A program made the position numbers and the translations under genes. The notes under the pieces are model-generated. The model searched no databases. It had not been told where the DNA came from and was given only the letters and a program-made list of their open reading frames with translations. From assembly GCA_002779235.1 (NCBI GenBank), contig PEXD01000024.1:1-8101 (forward strand): DNA of 8,101 nt, given 5' to 3'. The stretch is from Candidatus Woesearchaeota archaeon CG07_land_8_20_14_0_80_44_23. GTDB taxonomy: Archaea; Nanobdellota; Nanobdellia; Woesearchaeales; 0-14-0-80-44-23. Below are positions 6,347-8,101 of the stretch, in pieces. Each line of letters begins with the position of its first letter. Within the stretch, counting starts at the first letter, position 1.

Positions 6347-7840
6347 TTAAATGGATGCATTTATAGTGTATTTTGGAATAATAACTGTTCCATTCTTATT
6401 GATATACAAGGTCATATGACGGCCATAATCAATTGTTTCAAAAATTGCGAGTCCATTATGAAAATCTGCCGGCATTCTGAGCCTATAATCTATAACTTTT
6501 TCTCCATCCACATTTATAAATCCATACAAACTAAAATGCTTATATGTGCCAGGATATGTCTCCCGAATATATGCCAATCCTTCTGAGAAATCTCCTGCGT
6601 CACTAAACTTTGGTGGAATTACAACCTTGCCTGTTTTGTCGATGTAGCCCACCCTGTTGAAAAATGGTGCAGGGTCTTTTTCGCAGTCAATATAAAAATC
6701 TTCGGCATGTTTTAATTGATAATCATTATCCATACATCTCTCTGTATATGTTTTATCAATGTAAGTTACAGTAAATTTTGCTCGTCCATCATGAAATGAA
6801 CCAAATGAAAGGTCTATAGGACAACGAAGAGGATAAGATATGTTATACAGAGCTAAATCAACCTTTGGTTCAATGACAACTTTTCCGTTCTTGTCTATGT
6901 ACTGCCATTGCTGTCTCCTAAAATAATAGCCAATCTCACTAGAATTATCGCTGAAATCGCTGAAATTGAACGGCTTTACAGTCAATGCTGCAGCCAGCCC
7001 TTCTGAAAAGGATTGCACTTCCATATACTTTGGAGGAATAACTATATTCCCTGTGCTATCTATAAATCCCCATCCGACAGTTCTGTTTTCCCCTTCAGTG
7101 AATACAGCTGCTCTTCCTTCTGAGAATGGCATACCAGCATGAAATTTAGGAGGAACCACAATCTCCCCTTTTTTGTTAATAATGCCATATTTATAACCAA
7201 GATAAGGGATGTTCATATAAACGGGAAAAGAATAATTCACTTCTAAAACATTAAGACAAAGACCTTCTGAAAAAGGATTAGGAACAAGAGACTCGTTAGG
7301 CTTAATTATCATATTACCATTAATATCAATATAACCTACTTGGGGCTTTCCATCAGCTGTTTTATTTACAATTATTACTGCTGCAAGTCCATCACTAAAA
7401 GGAAGGGCTTTTGCATATTGCGGCAGAATAACAACTTTTCCAGTGTTGTCAATATATCCATAAAGCCAATTTGACAAATTTTTGAAAACAGCGCGATTTT
7501 CATGAAACTCTGCTGTTGCAAGACTTCTGCGTTCATCATCTTTTTCATAATCATAAATACACTTTCCACATATATGATAATAATAATCTTCTCCTGGATT
7601 TCCTCCTGGATTTCCTCCTGGAGCAAATTGTGGCTTGAAAATCACATTTCCCTCTTCATCCATATACCCAGTTGCATACTGAATTGTGTCAAATTCTTTG
7701 CCTACAGCTGCATAAAATGGAAAGAGAACTTTATTCTCTGGCCGCTTGGATGTGCACGAAGACAAAAAAATCAGGGAGGATATAACCGCGATTAATATCA
7801 GCACATTAAGCGGTTTGATTGAAAAAATGGGATTTTTCAT
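6347..7840 (-). CDS. WG-repeat predicted lipoprotein
   Basis: 497 residues; ATG at 7840-7838 with GAGGG (plus-strand 7851-7855) ten bases ahead. The N-terminus is a lipoprotein signal: basic MKNPIFSIK, a hydrophobic core and LSSC with C29 as the lipidated cysteine, so the protein is probably anchored outside the membrane. The rest is eight or nine degenerate WG repeats of the form GYIDxxGKVVIxPKFxxAxxFSEGLA, at about residues 58, 128, 169, 219, 258, 314, 398, 440 and 479, with variable spacers. Such repeats form beta-rich solenoid or propeller-like surfaces; most members have no known function and binding roles are presumed. An early spacer holds CGKC (91-94) and a GGNPGGNPG stretch made by a short DNA repeat. 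The gene is clearly more AT-rich than leuS and its neighbours and lies on the opposite strand, which suggests separate acquisition. It is flanked by oligo-T on its 3' side. Confidence 0.85.
   Translation of the reverse strand: MKNPIFSIKPLNVLILIAVISSLIFLSSCTSKRPENKVLFPFYAAVGKEFDTIQYATGYMDEEGNVIFKPQFAPGGNPGGNPGEDYYYHICGKCIYDYEKDDERRSLATAEFHENRAVFKNLSNWLYGYIDNTGKVVILPQYAKALPFSDGLAAVIIVNKTADGKPQVGYIDINGNMIIKPNESLVPNPFSEGLCLNVLEVNYSFPVYMNIPYLGYKYGIINKKGEIVVPPKFHAGMPFSEGRAAVFTEGENRTVGWGFIDSTGNIVIPPKYMEVQSFSEGLAAALTVKPFNFSDFSDNSSEIGYYFRRQQWQYIDKNGKVVIEPKVDLALYNISYPLRCPIDLSFGSFHDGRAKFTVTYIDKTYTERCMDNDYQLKHAEDFYIDCEKDPAPFFNRVGYIDKTGKVVIPPKFSDAGDFSEGLAYIRETYPGTYKHFSLYGFINVDGEKVIDYRLRMPADFHNGLAIFETIDYGRHMTLYINKNGTVIIPKYTINASI
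7591..7622 (-). repeat. 12-bp in-frame tandem repeat in the WG-repeat gene
   Basis: CTCCTGGATTTC (plus-strand reading) is repeated at 7591-7602 and 7603-7614, followed by a partial copy CTCCTGGA to 7622. The unit is a multiple of three, so copy changes alter the protein only by GGNP blocks in a spacer between repeats. Confidence 0.85.
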
Positions 7841-7850
7841 TTTTTTATTG

Positions 7851-7884
7851 CCCTCAGCTTGATTTATAAAGAGAATATAAAAAC
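7851..7884 (-). promoter_or_regulatory. Likely promoter and ribosome binding site of the WG-repeat gene
   Basis: Read on the minus strand, TTTTTATATTC (plus 7874-7884) is a good TATA-like box that would start transcription close to 7850-7855. A second candidate, TTTATAAA (7863-7870), is nearer the gene. GAGGG (7851-7855) is the ribosome binding site. If the farther box is used, the leader is very short and the ribosome site would be near the transcript's 5' end. Confidence 0.4.
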
Positions 7885-7922
7885 ATTTCGTTGGGCACTG
7901 TTACTTCTTTATTAAAAATTTC

Positions 7923-8101
7923 TTATTCTTCAATCCTCTTCAATCTCAAAGCTTTCATAACATTTTCTGTATTTGATATCAGCTCTTCAGGTATGACGTA
8001 TCTCTTTTCTTCTTCCTCATACCATTTTGGATAATCATAAAAATCCGCTGAGAGCGTCCTACTCCGGACTAAAGTCCGGAGTTTGACCGGACGCTCTCTT
8101 A
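7923..8101 (-). CDS. C-terminal end of an unrecognised protein, cut by the window edge
   Basis: On the minus strand a frame is open from the right edge to a TAA at 7925-7923 and gives 58 residues. The last 42 (ADFYDYPKWYEEEEKRYVIP, then a helical stretch ending LRLKRIEE) look like ordinary coding sequence: charged, with a plausible amphipathic C-terminal helix. The first 17 or so residues are encoded by a strong palindrome (8050-8098), giving an arginine-rich peptide (RERPVKLRTLVRSRTLS). No start codon occurs in the frame before the natural-looking part, so the gene either continues beyond the window through the palindrome or has been broken by it. I do not recognise the protein. It lies 82 bases upstream of the WG-repeat gene in the same direction. 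Confidence 0.5.
   Translation of the reverse strand, partial: RERPVKLRTLVRSRTLSADFYDYPKWYEEEEKRYVIPEELISNTENVMKALRLKRIEE
8050..8098. repeat. Two-layer GC-rich palindrome at the window edge
   Basis: The outer arms are GAGAGCGTCC (8050-8059) and GGACGCTCTC (8089-8098), a perfect 10-bp inverted repeat. Nested inside are ACTCCGGACT (8061-8070) and AGTCCGGAGT (8073-8082), also perfect, with a two-base centre (or a 9-bp stem closed by a TAAA loop). One base separates the arms on the left and six (TTGACC) on the right. It is much more GC-rich than the surrounding AT-rich DNA, so it stands out as an element rather than chance. It could be a dispersed palindromic repeat, a structured RNA or a binding site; a terminator is less likely because no T-run follows directly. 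Confidence 0.8.

Noticed and set aside
7502..7795. Plus-strand open frame opposite the WG-repeat gene
   Set aside because: The minus strand holds the repeat protein with a clear signal peptide; the plus frame is its shadow.
8050..8098. Edge palindrome as an intrinsic terminator
   Set aside because: No T-run follows either arm directly and the minus-strand frame reads through it, so a terminator is not well supported.

Overview
The window looks like part of an archaeal chromosome, plausibly from the DPANN group. That call is inference. It rests on compact same-strand gene strings with overlapping starts and stops, Shine-Dalgarno motifs combined with TATA-like AT-rich boxes, oligo-T ends, an archaeal-looking Nfo-family protein, a lone zinc-ribbon protein at the left edge, and a leucyl-tRNA synthetase with an archaeal-looking tail. 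No rRNA, tRNA, CRISPR array or transposase was seen.

Layout. From 3 to 916 (+) lie three small, tightly packed genes: a zinc-ribbon protein cut by or starting at the window edge, a DUF4430-type predicted lipoprotein whose start overlaps it, and an unrecognised 113-residue protein with one CxxC knuckle. From 976 to 4215 (+) is leuS. From 4282 to 6305 (+) are a divergent CPA-type cation/proton antiporter and an endonuclease IV (Nfo)-family TIM-barrel protein, joined by a one-base TAATG stop/start overlap. A short, A/T-rich convergent gap (6306-6346) separates these from a minus-strand WG-repeat lipoprotein (6347-7840), which is visibly more AT-rich than the other genes. Upstream of it on the same strand is the C-terminal end of another reading frame (7923-8101). 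That frame runs through a strong two-layer palindrome (8050-8098) at the right edge of the window.

Main discovery. The leucyl-tRNA synthetase is 1079 residues long because a complete RBBP9/YdeN-like alpha/beta serine hydrolase of about 190 residues (nt about 2296-2880) is spliced, in frame, into the second zinc knuckle of the synthetase. The site lies immediately after C-x2-C (C436, C439) and before the conserved GIVPVPE strand. The hydrolase keeps its nucleophile elbow (GHSLGG, S512), acid (D589) and histidine (H615). The synthetase keeps HMGH, KMSKS and the main editing-site residues. Both parts therefore look functional: one enzyme appears to be nested inside another. The synthetase core is of bacterial type, while its last ~145 residues look more like the archaeal/eukaryotic C-terminal domain and the bacterial leucine-specific insertion is absent.

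Secondary points: the antiporter lacks the acidic ion-binding motifs expected of its family; the third-metal site of the Nfo-like protein differs from the E. coli enzyme; a 12-bp in-frame tandem repeat sits in the WG-repeat gene; and the edge palindrome may be a dispersed element lying in coding sequence.
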